The position numbers and the translations under genes are program-made. Below, piece after piece: positions 26,145-34,789 of a stretch of 64,000 nucleotides of DNA. The stretch comes from Mycobacterium sp. (GTDB taxonomy: Bacteria; Actinomycetota; Actinomycetes; Mycobacteriales; Mycobacteriaceae), in assembly GCF_004298145.1 (NCBI RefSeq), contig NZ_SCRH01000015.1, positions 124,001-188,000 of the forward strand. The letters run 5' to 3'. Below the pieces are notes generated by a model, which saw only the letters and a list, made by a program, of their open reading frames with translations, made no database searches and was not told the DNA's origin. The first letter of the stretch is position 1, and every line of letters begins with the position of its first letter.

Positions 26145-27086
26145 ATGGGCCGCGCGCTGGTGATCGGTGAAGCGCTGATCGACAGGGTCGAAAAGCAGAG
26201 CGCTGTCGAGCGGCGCGGCGCCGTCGAGCATGTCGGGGGCAGCCCGCTCAACGTCGCGGTCGGACTGGCCCGGCTGGGACGCGAGGTCGACTTCTTGACC
26301 CACATCGCCGATGACGAACCCGGCCGGCGTATCGCGGAGTACCTGAAAACCTCTGGTGTACAACTTGTTCCGGGAAGCATCTCGGCCGAGCGTACGCCGA
26401 CCGCGGTCGCGACGATTGCCGACGACGGCTCGGCCGCTTACAGTTTCGATCTGCAATGGCAGCTTTCCGGTACACCCGAGGTCGCGCCACCGTTGCTGGT
26501 GCACACGGGATCCATCGCCGCCGTGCGCGAACCGGGATGCTTGGCGGTCGCGGCGCTGCTCGAGGCTTATCGCGTCTCGGCCAGCATCACCTTCGATCCC
26601 AATGTGCGACCGTCGCTGATCGCCGAGCGCGACGCGGCGCAGGCCCGCATCGCCCATCTGGTCGAGCGCAGCGACATCGTCAAGGTCAGTGACGAGGACT
26701 TGAGGTGGATCGACCCCGACCACGAGCCGCAGCGCACCGCCCGGGGCTGGCTGGCGTCCGGACCCGCGATCGTCGTCGTGACATTGGGCAGCCGGGGCGC
26801 CGTGGCGTTCTGCGCGGCCGGGGACGCCCGGGTGGCTGCCCGGCCGGTCCGGGTGGTCGACACGGTCGGCGCCGGCGACGCGTTCATGGTCGGCATGCTC
26901 GATGCGCTGTGGTCCCTGGATTTGGTGGGCGCCGAACGCCGGTCCGCCCTGCGACGGATCCGGCTCGACACCCTGACGGCAGCACTCGAGGCGGCCACCC
27001 TGGCGTCGGCGCTCACTATTGCCCGGGCCGGCGCCGACCTCCCCGATCGGGCCGCGCTGCGGGCCGGGGCAAACCAGCCGCGGTAG
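26145..27086 (+). CDS. PfkB-family carbohydrate kinase
   Basis: A 313-residue sugar kinase of the ribokinase/fructokinase family. Substrate-binding GGSPLNVAVGLARLG (near 28-42) and the catalytic/ATP motif DTVGAGDAFMVGMLDAL (near 243) are clear; the sugar cannot be named, though the closest pattern is fructokinase. ATG 26145 has AAGGTGAG ahead. The gene stands between ligD and ku, which adjoin each other in H37Rv as I recall. Lying same-strand before ku, it may be co-transcribed with it, although the gap is 153 bp. Confidence 0.9.
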   Translation: MGRALVIGEALIDRVEKQSAVERRGAVEHVGGSPLNVAVGLARLGREVDFLTHIADDEPGRRIAEYLKTSGVQLVPGSISAERTPTAVATIADDGSAAYSFDLQWQLSGTPEVAPPLLVHTGSIAAVREPGCLAVAALLEAYRVSASITFDPNVRPSLIAERDAAQARIAHLVERSDIVKVSDEDLRWIDPDHEPQRTARGWLASGPAIVVVTLGSRGAVAFCAAGDARVAARPVRVVDTVGAGDAFMVGMLDALWSLDLVGAERRSALRRIRLDTLTAALEAATLASALTIARAGADLPDRAALRAGANQPR

Positions 27087-27239
27087 CGTCTCGCCAGGCT
27101 TCCGGGTGCTCGCGGGCGTAACGCCACGGCGAAAATTCGAGCACGATCTCGCCGTACCGTTACGCTCGCGTGCTCCTGAGCAGCGGTGCGACGGCCCGGC
27201 TGCTGTTAGGCAGCGAACAGTATGGGCATACTGACTTAC

Positions 27240-28133
27240 ATGCGCTCCATCTGGAAGGGTTCCATCGCGTTCGGGCTGGTGAACGTCCCGGTCAAGGTGT
27301 ACAGCGCCACCGAGGACCACGACATCAAGTTCCACCAGGTGCACGCCAAGGACAACGGCCGCATCCGATACCAGCGCGTGTGCGAGGTGGACGGCGAAGT
27401 CGTCGAATACCGTGACATTGCCCGGGCCTACGAATCCGATGACGGTCAGATGGTCATCATCACCGACGACGACATCGCCACCCTGCCCGAAGAACGCAGC
27501 CGCGAGATCGAAGTGCTGGAATTCGTGCCGGCCAGCGAGGTGGATCCGATGCTGTTCGACCGCAGCTATTTCCTGGAGCCCGACTCCAAGTCGTCGAAAT
27601 CCTATGTGCTGCTGGCGAAGACACTCGCCGAGTCGGACCGCATGGCGATCGTCCATTTCACGCTGCGCAACAAGACCCGCCTGGCGGCGTTGCGGGTCAA
27701 GGACTTCGGCAAGCGCGACGTGATGGTCATCCATACGTTGTTGTGGCCCGACGAGATTCGTGACCCCGACTTTCCGATCCTGGACAAGAAGGTCGAGGTC
27801 AAGCCCGCGGAACTCAAAATGGCCGGGCAGGTGGTGGACTCGATGGCCGAAGAGTTCAACCCCGACCGCTACCACGACGACTACCAAAACCAGCTGCACG
27901 AGCTGGTCCAAGCCAAACTCGAAGGCGGAGAGGCGTTTACCACCGAGGAGCAGCCCAAGGAGCTGGACGAGACCGAAGACGTGTCCGATCTGCTGGCCAA
28001 GCTGGAGGCCAGCGTGAAGGCGCGCTCCGGGGACGGCAAGGCACCGGCGAAAAAGACCACCGCGAAAAAGACCACCGCCAAGAAGACAGCCGCCAAGAAG
28101 GCTCCGGCCAGGAAAGCGGCCGCGAAGTCCTGA
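27240..28133 (+). CDS. ku: Non-homologous end-joining protein Ku, with a Lys/Ala-rich C-terminal tail
   Basis: A 297-residue homodimeric DNA-end-binding protein that recruits LigD. ATG 27240 gives MRSIWKGSIAFGLVNVPVKVYSATEDHD, the conserved start; ATG 27222 would add six residues of no family likeness. CATACT at 27227 is placed as a -10 box for a leaderless transcript. The Ku core runs to about residue 255. The end is a PAKKTTAKKTTAKKTAAKKAPARKAAAKS-like basic tail (residues about 268-297), longer than in H37Rv but resembling the M. smegmatis form, known to aid DNA binding. The UvrD1, Ku and LigD genes all lie in this window. Confidence 0.95.
   Translation: MRSIWKGSIAFGLVNVPVKVYSATEDHDIKFHQVHAKDNGRIRYQRVCEVDGEVVEYRDIARAYESDDGQMVIITDDDIATLPEERSREIEVLEFVPASEVDPMLFDRSYFLEPDSKSSKSYVLLAKTLAESDRMAIVHFTLRNKTRLAALRVKDFGKRDVMVIHTLLWPDEIRDPDFPILDKKVEVKPAELKMAGQVVDSMAEEFNPDRYHDDYQNQLHELVQAKLEGGEAFTTEEQPKELDETEDVSDLLAKLEASVKARSGDGKAPAKKTTAKKTTAKKTAAKKAPARKAAAKS
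28045..28130 (+). repeat. Imperfect 15-bp repeats encoding AKKTT-type units
   Basis: Successive units of about 15 bp (AAAAAGACCACCGCG and variants) encode the Lys/Ala tail of Ku. Repeat number could vary between strains. Confidence 0.7.
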
Positions 28134-28148
28134 CCCGGCGTACCCCGG

Positions 28149-29051
28149 TCAGTGTTTGTGCGCCGCAAAGAAGCGGGTGGCCGCGGCGACGACGTTGATC
28201 ACGGCGACGATGATGATCAGCGTCAGCGCCGCACCCCAGATCCGCAGGAAACCGGCGTGTTCGGGGTTGGTGAGTTCGGTGTAGATCAGCAGCGGCAACG
28301 ACGCCATGTTGTTGTGGAAGATGTCGAGGTTGATCGACCGGCTGTAGCCGACCAGCACCAGCACCGGCGCGGTTTCGCCGATCACCCGCGCGACGGACAA
28401 CAAGATGCCGGAGACGATGCCCGGCATCGCGATCGGAAAGACGATCCGCACGATGGTCTTCCATTTCGGCACACCCAGCGCGTAGCTGGCCTCGCGCAGG
28501 TCGTCGGGCACCAACCTGAGCATTTCCTCGGCGGAGCGCACGACCACCGGCAGCATCAGCAAGACCAGGGCCAGCGACACCGCAAAAGAACTCTGCTGGA
28601 AGCCCAGGGTGGCGATCCAGAGGCTGAAGATGAACAGCGCCGCGACGATGGAGGGAACCCCCGCCAGCACGTCGACCATGAAAGTGGTCAGCCGCACCAG
28701 GCGGCCAGAACCGTATTCCACCAGGAAGACCGCGGTCATCAGGCCCAGCGGCACGGCCAGGGCGGCGGCCACCCCGGCCTGCACCACCGTCCCGTACAGC
28801 GCGTGGTAGACGCCGCCGGCGAACTCTTCCGGCAGCACCCCGCGCAGCGAGTGGGTCCACCACCCCGACCGCGTCACCGCGTACCAGCCCCGTTCGACCA
28901 CGATCCACAGCACCCAGATCAGCGGCACCAGCGCGACGAAGAACGAACCGAGGAAGAAGATCGTCGCGGCGTTGTTGGTGATCCGCCGCCGGAAGCTGAG
29001 CGGCCTGAACACCTCGGCCTTGACCGGCTGGTCGAGCCCGTCAACGGTCAT
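28149..29051 (-). CDS. pstA1: Phosphate ABC transporter permease PstA1
   Basis: A 300-residue integral membrane permease with about six TM segments, partnering PstC in high-affinity phosphate import. EEMLRLVPDDLREASYALGVPKWKTI is the cytoplasmic loop that contacts the ATPase (EAA motif). Sequence such as GWWTHSLRGVLPEEFAGGVYHALYG matches H37Rv PstA1 (Rv0930) rather than PstA2, from memory. It starts 24 bp after the pstC2 stop and is the last gene of pstS3-pstS3-pstC2-pstA1. No pstB follows; the next gene is ku, convergent. Confidence 0.93.
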   Translation of the reverse strand: MTVDGLDQPVKAEVFRPLSFRRRITNNAATIFFLGSFFVALVPLIWVLWIVVERGWYAVTRSGWWTHSLRGVLPEEFAGGVYHALYGTVVQAGVAAALAVPLGLMTAVFLVEYGSGRLVRLTTFMVDVLAGVPSIVAALFIFSLWIATLGFQQSSFAVSLALVLLMLPVVVRSAEEMLRLVPDDLREASYALGVPKWKTIVRIVFPIAMPGIVSGILLSVARVIGETAPVLVLVGYSRSINLDIFHNNMASLPLLIYTELTNPEHAGFLRIWGAALTLIIIVAVINVVAAATRFFAAHKH

Positions 29052-29075
29052 GGGCGCCGCCCATTGTCATGCGCC

Positions 29076-30074
29076 TCATCCGTTGACCTTGCCACCGGCG
29101 ATCGCACGGGCGACCGCGTTGACGATGAACGTCAGGACGAACAGCGCAAACCCCGCCGAGATGTAGGCCCCGGTGGGCAATGGTGCGCTGAACTCCGCGG
29201 CCGCCGAGGCGATCTTGGAGGCAAACGTGTAGCCGCCGTCGAACAGCGACCAGTTACCCGGGCGGGCGGCCGAACGCAAAATGATCAGCACCGCCACGGT
29301 CTCGCCCAGCGCACGGCCCAGCCCCAGCATCGAGGCCGCGATGACGCCGCTGCGGCCGAACGGCAGCACGGTCATCCGCACCACCTCCCACTTGGTGGCG
29401 CCCAGCGCCTGCGCCGCTTCCATCTGGATGTGGGGGGTCTGCCGGAAGACTTCTCGCGACACGGCGGAGACGATCGGCAGGATCATCACCGAGAGCACGA
29501 CGCCGGCGGTGAAGATGGTGCCGCCGCCCGCTAACGAGACGTTGCCCTCTTTAAACAGGAAAAACCACCCCAGGTGGCGGTTGAGAAACGCCGCCGCCGG
29601 CTCGATCTGGGGGGCGAGCACGAAAATCCCCCACAGCCCGAAGATGATCGACGGCACCGCGGCCAGCAGGTCCACCACGGCGCCGAACGGGCGCGCCAAC
29701 CGCTTCGGCGCGTATTGGGTGAGGAACACGGCGATACCGACCGCGATGGGAACGGACAGCACCAGCGCGGTGAGCGAACTGAGCACCGTGACCATGAGCA
29801 GGTCGCGGATACCGAAGGCAAGCCTGTGGGGGTCGCTGGTGCTGAACTCGGCACTGGTGAAGAAGTTTGCGTGGTTGACGCGCAACGACGGAACGGCGCG
29901 CAGCAACAGGAATACCGCGATCAACAGGATGGCGACCACGATCGTCGAACCCGCGGCGGCGGCGACCAGCTTGAATATCCGGTCGCCCCGCCGCGCCACG
30001 CGTGCATTCAGCGCCGTTGGTGCCGGCTTTTCCGCGGTCGACGGGCTGGTTGCTGTTCCTCGTGTCACGACCAT
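29076..30074 (-). CDS. pstC2: Phosphate ABC transporter permease PstC2
   Basis: A 332-residue permease with a longer polar N-terminus (about 40 residues) before the first TM segment. The ATPase-contact loop is [18 protein letters not shown]. The sequence, including [27 protein letters not shown] in parts and the ending [11 protein letters not shown], follows H37Rv PstC2 (Rv0929). Six bases separate it from the pstS3 stop, so it belongs to that operon. Confidence 0.93.
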   Translation of the reverse strand: MVVTRGTATSPSTAEKPAPTALNARVARRGDRIFKLVAAAAGSTIVVAILLIAVFLLLRAVPSLRVNHANFFTSAEFSTSDPHRLAFGIRDLLMVTVLSSLTALVLSVPIAVGIAVFLTQYAPKRLARPFGAVVDLLAAVPSIIFGLWGIFVLAPQIEPAAAFLNRHLGWFFLFKEGNVSLAGGGTIFTAGVVLSVMILPIVSAVSREVFRQTPHIQMEAAQALGATKWEVVRMTVLPFGRSGVIAASMLGLGRALGETVAVLIILRSAARPGNWSLFDGGYTFASKIASAAAEFSAPLPTGAYISAGFALFVLTFIVNAVARAIAGGKVNG

Positions 30075-30080
30075 CTCAGG

Positions 30081-31193
30081 TTATGTGATGGCGTTGATCG
30101 AAGCAGACAGTCTCGCCTTGAACGCGTCGGGGATCGGGATGTAGCCATTGTCGGCCAGGCCATTCTGACCGGCGCCGATGGTGCTTTGCAGGAACGCCTT
30201 TACCGCGGTACCGATCGCGGAGTCGGGGTACTTCGAGCACACGATTTCGTAGGTCGCCAGCACGATCGGGTAGGAACCGGACTGCTTCGGCTTGTAGAAC
30301 GAGAGCGTGTCGAGCACGAGGTCGTTGCCCTGGCCGGAGATCTTGGCCCCAGCAATCGTCTTGCCCACCGACTCGGCGTTGATCGCCACCGCATCCGGGC
30401 CGGCCGAGGTGATGACCTTCGCCATGTTCAGTTTCTGCGCCTGAGCAAACGACCATTCGTTGTAGGTGATGGATCCTTGTGTGGCCTTGATGGCGGCCGA
30501 CGTGCCGTCGTTGCCCTTGGCTCCCTCACCGACGCCACCCTTGAAGGTCTTTCCGGCGCCCCTGCCCCACGCACCGTCAGAGGCGGCGTTGAGGTATTTC
30601 TGGAAATTATCGGTGGTGCCGGACTCGTCGTTGCGGAATACGACGTGAATCGGCACGGCGGGCAACGTGACACCGGTGTTGAGCGCTTGGATCGCGGGGT
30701 CGTTCCACGTGGTGATCGTGCCGTTGAAGATTTTGGCGGCCGTGGGGCCGTCCAGACTGAGCGAATCCAGGCCCGTCACGTTGTAGGTGATGGCGATCGG
30801 GCCGAAAACGACCGGCAGATTCCACGCTGGTGAACCGCAACGCTGCTGCGCAGCAGCGTATTCGTTGGCCGCCAGCGGTGAGTCGGAGCCACCGAAATCG
30901 GTTTGCTTGCCGTTGAATTCGCTGATTCCCGCACCCGATCCGTTGGCCGTGTAGTTCAGCGTCTGGCCGGGGCAGGCCTGCTCGAACGCGTTGACAAAGC
31001 GGGTCATCGCGTTGGCCTGGGCCGTCGACCCGCTGGCCTTGAGGGCCTTCTTGCCGCCGCAACTCACCTTGGTCGACGACGAGCCGGTCGGTCCATTGGC
31101 GCCAGTCGCGTTGTTATCGCTTCCGCACCCCGACAACGCCAGCGCACCAGCGCTCAAGACACTAAGTACGGCGCCAAATCGGTTGAGTTTCAA
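30081..31193 (-). CDS. pstS3: Phosphate-binding lipoprotein PstS3
   Basis: A 370-residue periplasmic phosphate-binding lipoprotein. The N-terminus [24 protein letters not shown] has a lipobox LSGC with lipidated Cys23. Phosphate-contact motifs include [32 protein letters not shown] and [24 protein letters not shown] and overall sequence match H37Rv PstS3 (Rv0928). The start is a TTG at 31193 after AAGGATG. It lies next to pstC2, with a paralogue 254 bp upstream; a dyad with PhoB-like spacing stands at 31295. Confidence 0.94.
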   Translation of the reverse strand: MKLNRFGAVLSVLSAGALALSGCGSDNNATGANGPTGSSSTKVSCGGKKALKASGSTAQANAMTRFVNAFEQACPGQTLNYTANGSGAGISEFNGKQTDFGGSDSPLAANEYAAAQQRCGSPAWNLPVVFGPIAITYNVTGLDSLSLDGPTAAKIFNGTITTWNDPAIQALNTGVTLPAVPIHVVFRNDESGTTDNFQKYLNAASDGAWGRGAGKTFKGGVGEGAKGNDGTSAAIKATQGSITYNEWSFAQAQKLNMAKVITSAGPDAVAINAESVGKTIAGAKISGQGNDLVLDTLSFYKPKQSGSYPIVLATYEIVCSKYPDSAIGTAVKAFLQSTIGAGQNGLADNGYIPIPDAFKARLSASINAIT

Positions 31194-31294
31194 TTCGCAT
31201 CCTTAAGGTGGGTGTCAAACATCGTCGCCGCCGGTCAGTGGCCATCGCATGCCGACCAGCCCGTCTCGCGGCCACGAAGGTAACAGTGATAATT

Positions 31295-31314
31295 GAACAG
31301 TGAGCAAACTGTTC
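31295..31314. promoter_or_regulatory. Dyad GAACAGT-GAGCAA-ACTGTTC upstream of pstS3 (possible RegX3/Pho box)
   Basis: Perfect 7-bp arms, 101 bp before the pstS3 start. On the transcribed strand GTTTGC and GTTCAA recur at an 11-base step, the spacing of PhoB/RegX3-type direct repeats, and a third GTTACC follows 14 bases later. This fits phosphate-responsive control, but the match is loose. Confidence 0.4.
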
Positions 31315-31447
31315 GGCGATCGCCGCTGAACGCGATGACCACCCTGCGGCGACGCCGGCCGGCGTTCGGCGTGACGTCGCCCCGACTGCGCCCGACAAGC
31401 AAAAGGTTCACCCTCCCTGCCGAGGACACGCCTACCGGCTCCGCAGA

Positions 31448-32554
31448 TCATGCGATGGCGTTGATCGAATCCGACAGTCGCGATTTGAACGACTCCGGCA
31501 CCGGGATGTACCCGTTGTCGGCCAAGCCATTCTGGCCGGCCCCCATGGTGCTTTGCAGGAACGCCTTCACCGCGGCGCCGGCCTGCGGGTCGGGATATTT
31601 CGAACACACGATTTCGTAGGTCGCCAACACGATCGGGTAGGAACCGGGCCGGGTCGGCTTGTAGAACGAGAACGTGTCCACCACCAAGTCGTTGCCCTGC
31701 CCGGTGAGGGTGGCACCGGAAATCGTTCTCCCAACCGAGGCGTCGCTGATCGCCACGGCGTCGGGGCCGGCCGAGGTGACGATCCTGGCCATTGCCAGCT
31801 TCCGTGAAAGAGCGAACGCCCATTCGTTGTAGGTGATAGATCCTTCGGTCGCTTTGACCGCCGCCGACGTACCGCCGTTGCCGTCGGCACCCTCTCCGAC
31901 CCCACCGTGAAATGTCTTCCCGATGCCCTTATCCCAGACACCGTCGGACGCGGAGTCCAGGTATTTTTGGAAATTGTCGGTGGTGCCGGACTGGTCGCTG
32001 CGGAACACGACATGGAGGGGCTCGGCGGGCAGCACGGTGCCCGCGTTGAGCGCCTGGATTGCCGGATCGTTCCAGGCGGTGATCACGCCCTTGAAGATCT
32101 TGGCGGTGGTGGGGCCGTCGAGGATCAGCGAGCTGACGCCCTTGACGTTGTAGGTGATGGCGATCGGGCCGAAAACCACGGGCAGATTCCACGCCGGGGA
32201 TCCGCACCGCGTCTGCGCCGCGAAGTATTCGATCGGGGTCAGCGGTGAATCTGATCCCGCGAAATCTATTTGATTTCCGGTGAATTGGCCAATTCCCGCG
32301 CCGGAGCCGTTGGGTGTGTAATTCAGCGTCTGACCGGGGCAAGCGTGCTCGAAGGCGCTGGCAAATCGGGTCATCGCGTTGGCCTGGGCCGTCGACCCGC
32401 CCGCCGTCAGTGCTTTCTTGCCGCCGCAATTGACGATGCTCGACGAGCCTGCCCCGCTTCCCCAGGCCCGGCTGCCGTGAAACCCACATCCCGACAACAC
32501 CAGCGCAACGACGGTCAGGACACTCAATATGGCACCAAATCGGTTGCGCCCCAA
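31448..32554 (-). CDS. Phosphate-binding lipoprotein, second tandem PstS3 paralogue
   Basis: A 368-residue close paralogue of the adjacent PstS3, and same-strand. [24 protein letters not shown] gives a lipobox LSGC. Binding motifs are kept ([47 protein letters not shown]) with small changes: GGSDSPL to AGSDSPL and DESGTT to DQSGTT, the latter altering a phosphate-contact loop. The last 60 residues are almost the same as in the other copy. TTG start at 32554 with GAGGAAG ahead. Upstream lies a 244-bp region shared with the divergent SDR gene. Confidence 0.92.
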   Translation of the reverse strand: MGRNRFGAILSVLTVVALVLSGCGFHGSRAWGSGAGSSSIVNCGGKKALTAGGSTAQANAMTRFASAFEHACPGQTLNYTPNGSGAGIGQFTGNQIDFAGSDSPLTPIEYFAAQTRCGSPAWNLPVVFGPIAITYNVKGVSSLILDGPTTAKIFKGVITAWNDPAIQALNAGTVLPAEPLHVVFRSDQSGTTDNFQKYLDSASDGVWDKGIGKTFHGGVGEGADGNGGTSAAVKATEGSITYNEWAFALSRKLAMARIVTSAGPDAVAISDASVGRTISGATLTGQGNDLVVDTFSFYKPTRPGSYPIVLATYEIVCSKYPDPQAGAAVKAFLQSTMGAGQNGLADNGYIPVPESFKSRLSDSINAIA

Positions 32555-32716
32555 GTCGCTTCCTCACGGTAAAGACCAAAAATGATCACCGCCCCTCAGC
32601 TAACCGCAACAAAGTTAACGGCGGGCAAATCGTCTGGCGGTGCGCGCGGAGGCCGCCGACGCGACCGGGCCGCCGGCCGGAATCGGAAGGCCGCATCGCC
32701 CCGCCGGAGAAAAAAG

Positions 32717-32730
32717 TAGAACTTGTTCTA
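32717..32730. promoter_or_regulatory. KstR-type operator TAGAACTTGTTCTA
   Basis: Third copy of the palindrome, differing from the other two only in the central dinucleotide (TT for AC). It lies 68 bp before the SDR start at 32799 and about 163 bp from the divergent pstS paralogue. Confidence 0.75.
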
Positions 32731-32798
32731 GAAATGTCCGATCCGAGATGGCGCGGCTTGCTACCGTGTCGGCTGACACCGAAAGAAGAGAGGCCGCC

Positions 32799-33590
32799 AT
32801 GATCCTTGACAGGTTCCGTCTCGACGACAAAGTCGCCGTCATCACCGGTGCAGGCCGCGGGCTCGGGGCCGCCATTGCGCTGGCCTTCGCCGAGGCAGGC
32901 GCCGATGTTCTCATCGCCTCCCGAACGGAATCCCAACTAGAAGCCGTCGCCGAACAGGTCCGCGCCACCGGGCGTCGGGCCCAGGTCGTGGCCGCCGACC
33001 TGGCGCATCCGGAGTCCACCGCCGAGCTGGCCGGTCGCGCCGTCGAGGCGTTCGGGAAACTAGACATCGTCGTCAACAACGTCGGCGGGACCATGCCCAA
33101 CACGTTGCTGACGACCTCGACGAAAGATCTCAAGGACGCTTTCACCTTCAATGTCGCCACCGCCCACGCGCTGACCGTCGCGGCGGTGCCCCTGATGCTG
33201 GAGCACTCCGGCGGCGGGAGCATCATCAACATCACCTCAACCATGGGCCGGCTGGCCGGGCGTGGCTTCGCGGCCTACGGCACCGCCAAGGCCGCGCTGT
33301 CCCACTACACCCGGCTCACGGCCCTGGACCTGTGCCCACGGATTCGCGTCAACGCGATCGCCCCGGGATCGATCCTCACCTCCGCACTGGATGTGGTTGC
33401 TTCCAACGACGAGCTGCGGGCACCGATGGAGAAGGTCACCCCGATGCGCCGTCTCGGCGATCCGGTCGACATTGCCGCTGCCGCAGTCTATTTGGCCTCC
33501 CCGGCTGGTAATTTCCTGACCGGCAAGACGCTCGAGGTCGACGGCGGCCTCACCTTCCCCAACCTCGACATCCCCGTACCGGATCTGTGA
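32799..33590 (+). CDS. Short-chain dehydrogenase/reductase (Rv0927c-like)
   Basis: A 263-residue classical SDR. ATG 32799 gives [27 protein letters not shown], the same start and length as Rv0927c; AGAGAGG precedes it. TGAGRGLG is the nucleotide site, NNVGG near 93, catalytic Ser in INITSTMGR and Tyr-Lys in YGTAKAAL. The ending [19 protein letters not shown] is characteristic. The substrate is unknown, but the KstR-type operator upstream suggests a lipid or sterol alcohol/ketone. The next gene starts 24 bp on and is probably co-transcribed. Confidence 0.92.
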   Translation: MILDRFRLDDKVAVITGAGRGLGAAIALAFAEAGADVLIASRTESQLEAVAEQVRATGRRAQVVAADLAHPESTAELAGRAVEAFGKLDIVVNNVGGTMPNTLLTTSTKDLKDAFTFNVATAHALTVAAVPLMLEHSGGGSIINITSTMGRLAGRGFAAYGTAKAALSHYTRLTALDLCPRIRVNAIAPGSILTSALDVVASNDELRAPMEKVTPMRRLGDPVDIAAAAVYLASPAGNFLTGKTLEVDGGLTFPNLDIPVPDL

Positions 33591-33614
33591 CCCCCGACCG
33601 CTAAGGAGCACGTC

Positions 33615-34691
33615 ATGCCCATCCCCGTCGTCCAACTGGGCACCGGCAACGTCGGTATCCACGCGCTGCGGGCGCTCATCACCAATCCGGAGTTCGAACT
33701 GAAAGGCGTCTGGGTGTCATCGGACGCCAAGGCCGGCAAAGACGCGGCGGAGCTCGCCGGGCTTGCGGAGCCGACGGGCGTGCTCGCCAGCACCGACCTG
33801 GACGCCGTGCTCGCCACCGGGCCGCAATGCGCGGTGTACAACGCGCTGGCCGACAACCGGCTGGCCGAGGCGCTCGAGGACTACCGGCGCGTCTTGGCGG
33901 CCGGGATCAACATCGTCGGAAGCGGTCCGGTCTTCTTGCAGTACCCGTGGCAGGTGATCCCCGAGGAAATGATCAAGCCACTGGAAGACGCGGCGCGCGA
34001 AGGTAATTCAAGCCTGTATGTCAACGGGATCGATCCTGGCTTCGCCAACGACCTGCTGCCCCTGGCGCTGGCCGGCACCTGCCAGAGCATCCAGCAGATC
34101 CGGTGCATGGAGATCGTCGACTACGCCACCTATGACAGCGCCGCCGTCATGTTCGACGTCATGGGATTCGGTAAGCCGCTGGACGCGATTCCCATGCTGC
34201 TGCAACCCGGTGTGCTCAGCCTGGCCTGGGGTTCGGTGATCCGGCAAATGGCGGCGGGACTTGGCATTTCGCTTGACGAGGTCACCCAGTCACACGTTCG
34301 CGTACCGGCCCCCGAGGACTTCGACATCGCCGCGGGCCATATCGCCAAGGGCACCGCCGCGGCGCTGCGCTTCGAGGTGTTCGGCATGGTCGACGGCGAT
34401 CCCGCCGTCGTCCTCGAGCACGTCACCCGGCTGCGCGAGGACCTGTGCCCCGAGTGGCCGCAGCCCGCCCAGCTCGGCGGCTCCTACCGCGTCGAGGTCA
34501 CCGGTGAACCGTCGTACGCCATGGACATCTGCCTGAGCAGCCGCAAGGGCGATCACAACCACGCCGGATTGGTGGCCACCGCGAAGCGGGTCGTCAACGC
34601 GATCCCCGCGGTGGTGGCCGCCCGGCCGGGAATCGTGACGACCCTCGACTTGCCGCTGGTCACCGGCAAGGGGCTCTACCTTCTCGAGTGA
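33615..34691 (+). CDS. Dihydrodipicolinate reductase-like NAD(P)-binding protein (Rv0926c-like)
   Basis: A 358-residue protein with an N-terminal Rossmann domain of the DapB type: VVQLGTGNVGIHALRALI (5-22). Members of this family act as diacylglycerol-like or amine dehydrogenase-type oxidoreductases in other bacteria; the reaction here is unknown. ATG 33615 has AAGGAG at good spacing. It follows the SDR by 24 bp, so the two form a likely operon under the KstR-type site at 32717. Confidence 0.87.
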   Translation: MPIPVVQLGTGNVGIHALRALITNPEFELKGVWVSSDAKAGKDAAELAGLAEPTGVLASTDLDAVLATGPQCAVYNALADNRLAEALEDYRRVLAAGINIVGSGPVFLQYPWQVIPEEMIKPLEDAAREGNSSLYVNGIDPGFANDLLPLALAGTCQSIQQIRCMEIVDYATYDSAAVMFDVMGFGKPLDAIPMLLQPGVLSLAWGSVIRQMAAGLGISLDEVTQSHVRVPAPEDFDIAAGHIAKGTAAALRFEVFGMVDGDPAVVLEHVTRLREDLCPEWPQPAQLGGSYRVEVTGEPSYAMDICLSSRKGDHNHAGLVATAKRVVNAIPAVVAARPGIVTTLDLPLVTGKGLYLLE

Positions 34692-34789
34692 GCCTCGACG
34701 GCAGGAAACGCCGTGGCCGCGCAGGGTCCCGTCGGGATGTTCGACTAACCTCACTTTCTTATTCGGTGAAGTGAATCGAGGTCGGCACG

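Noticed and set aside
27222..27239. ATG at 27222 as the Ku start
   Set aside because: The added MGILTY is not conserved; the family begins at MRSIW (27240).
28152..29534. 460-codon plus-strand frame opposite pstA1 and pstC2
   Set aside because: His/Gln/Arg-rich shadow of two convincing membrane-protein genes.
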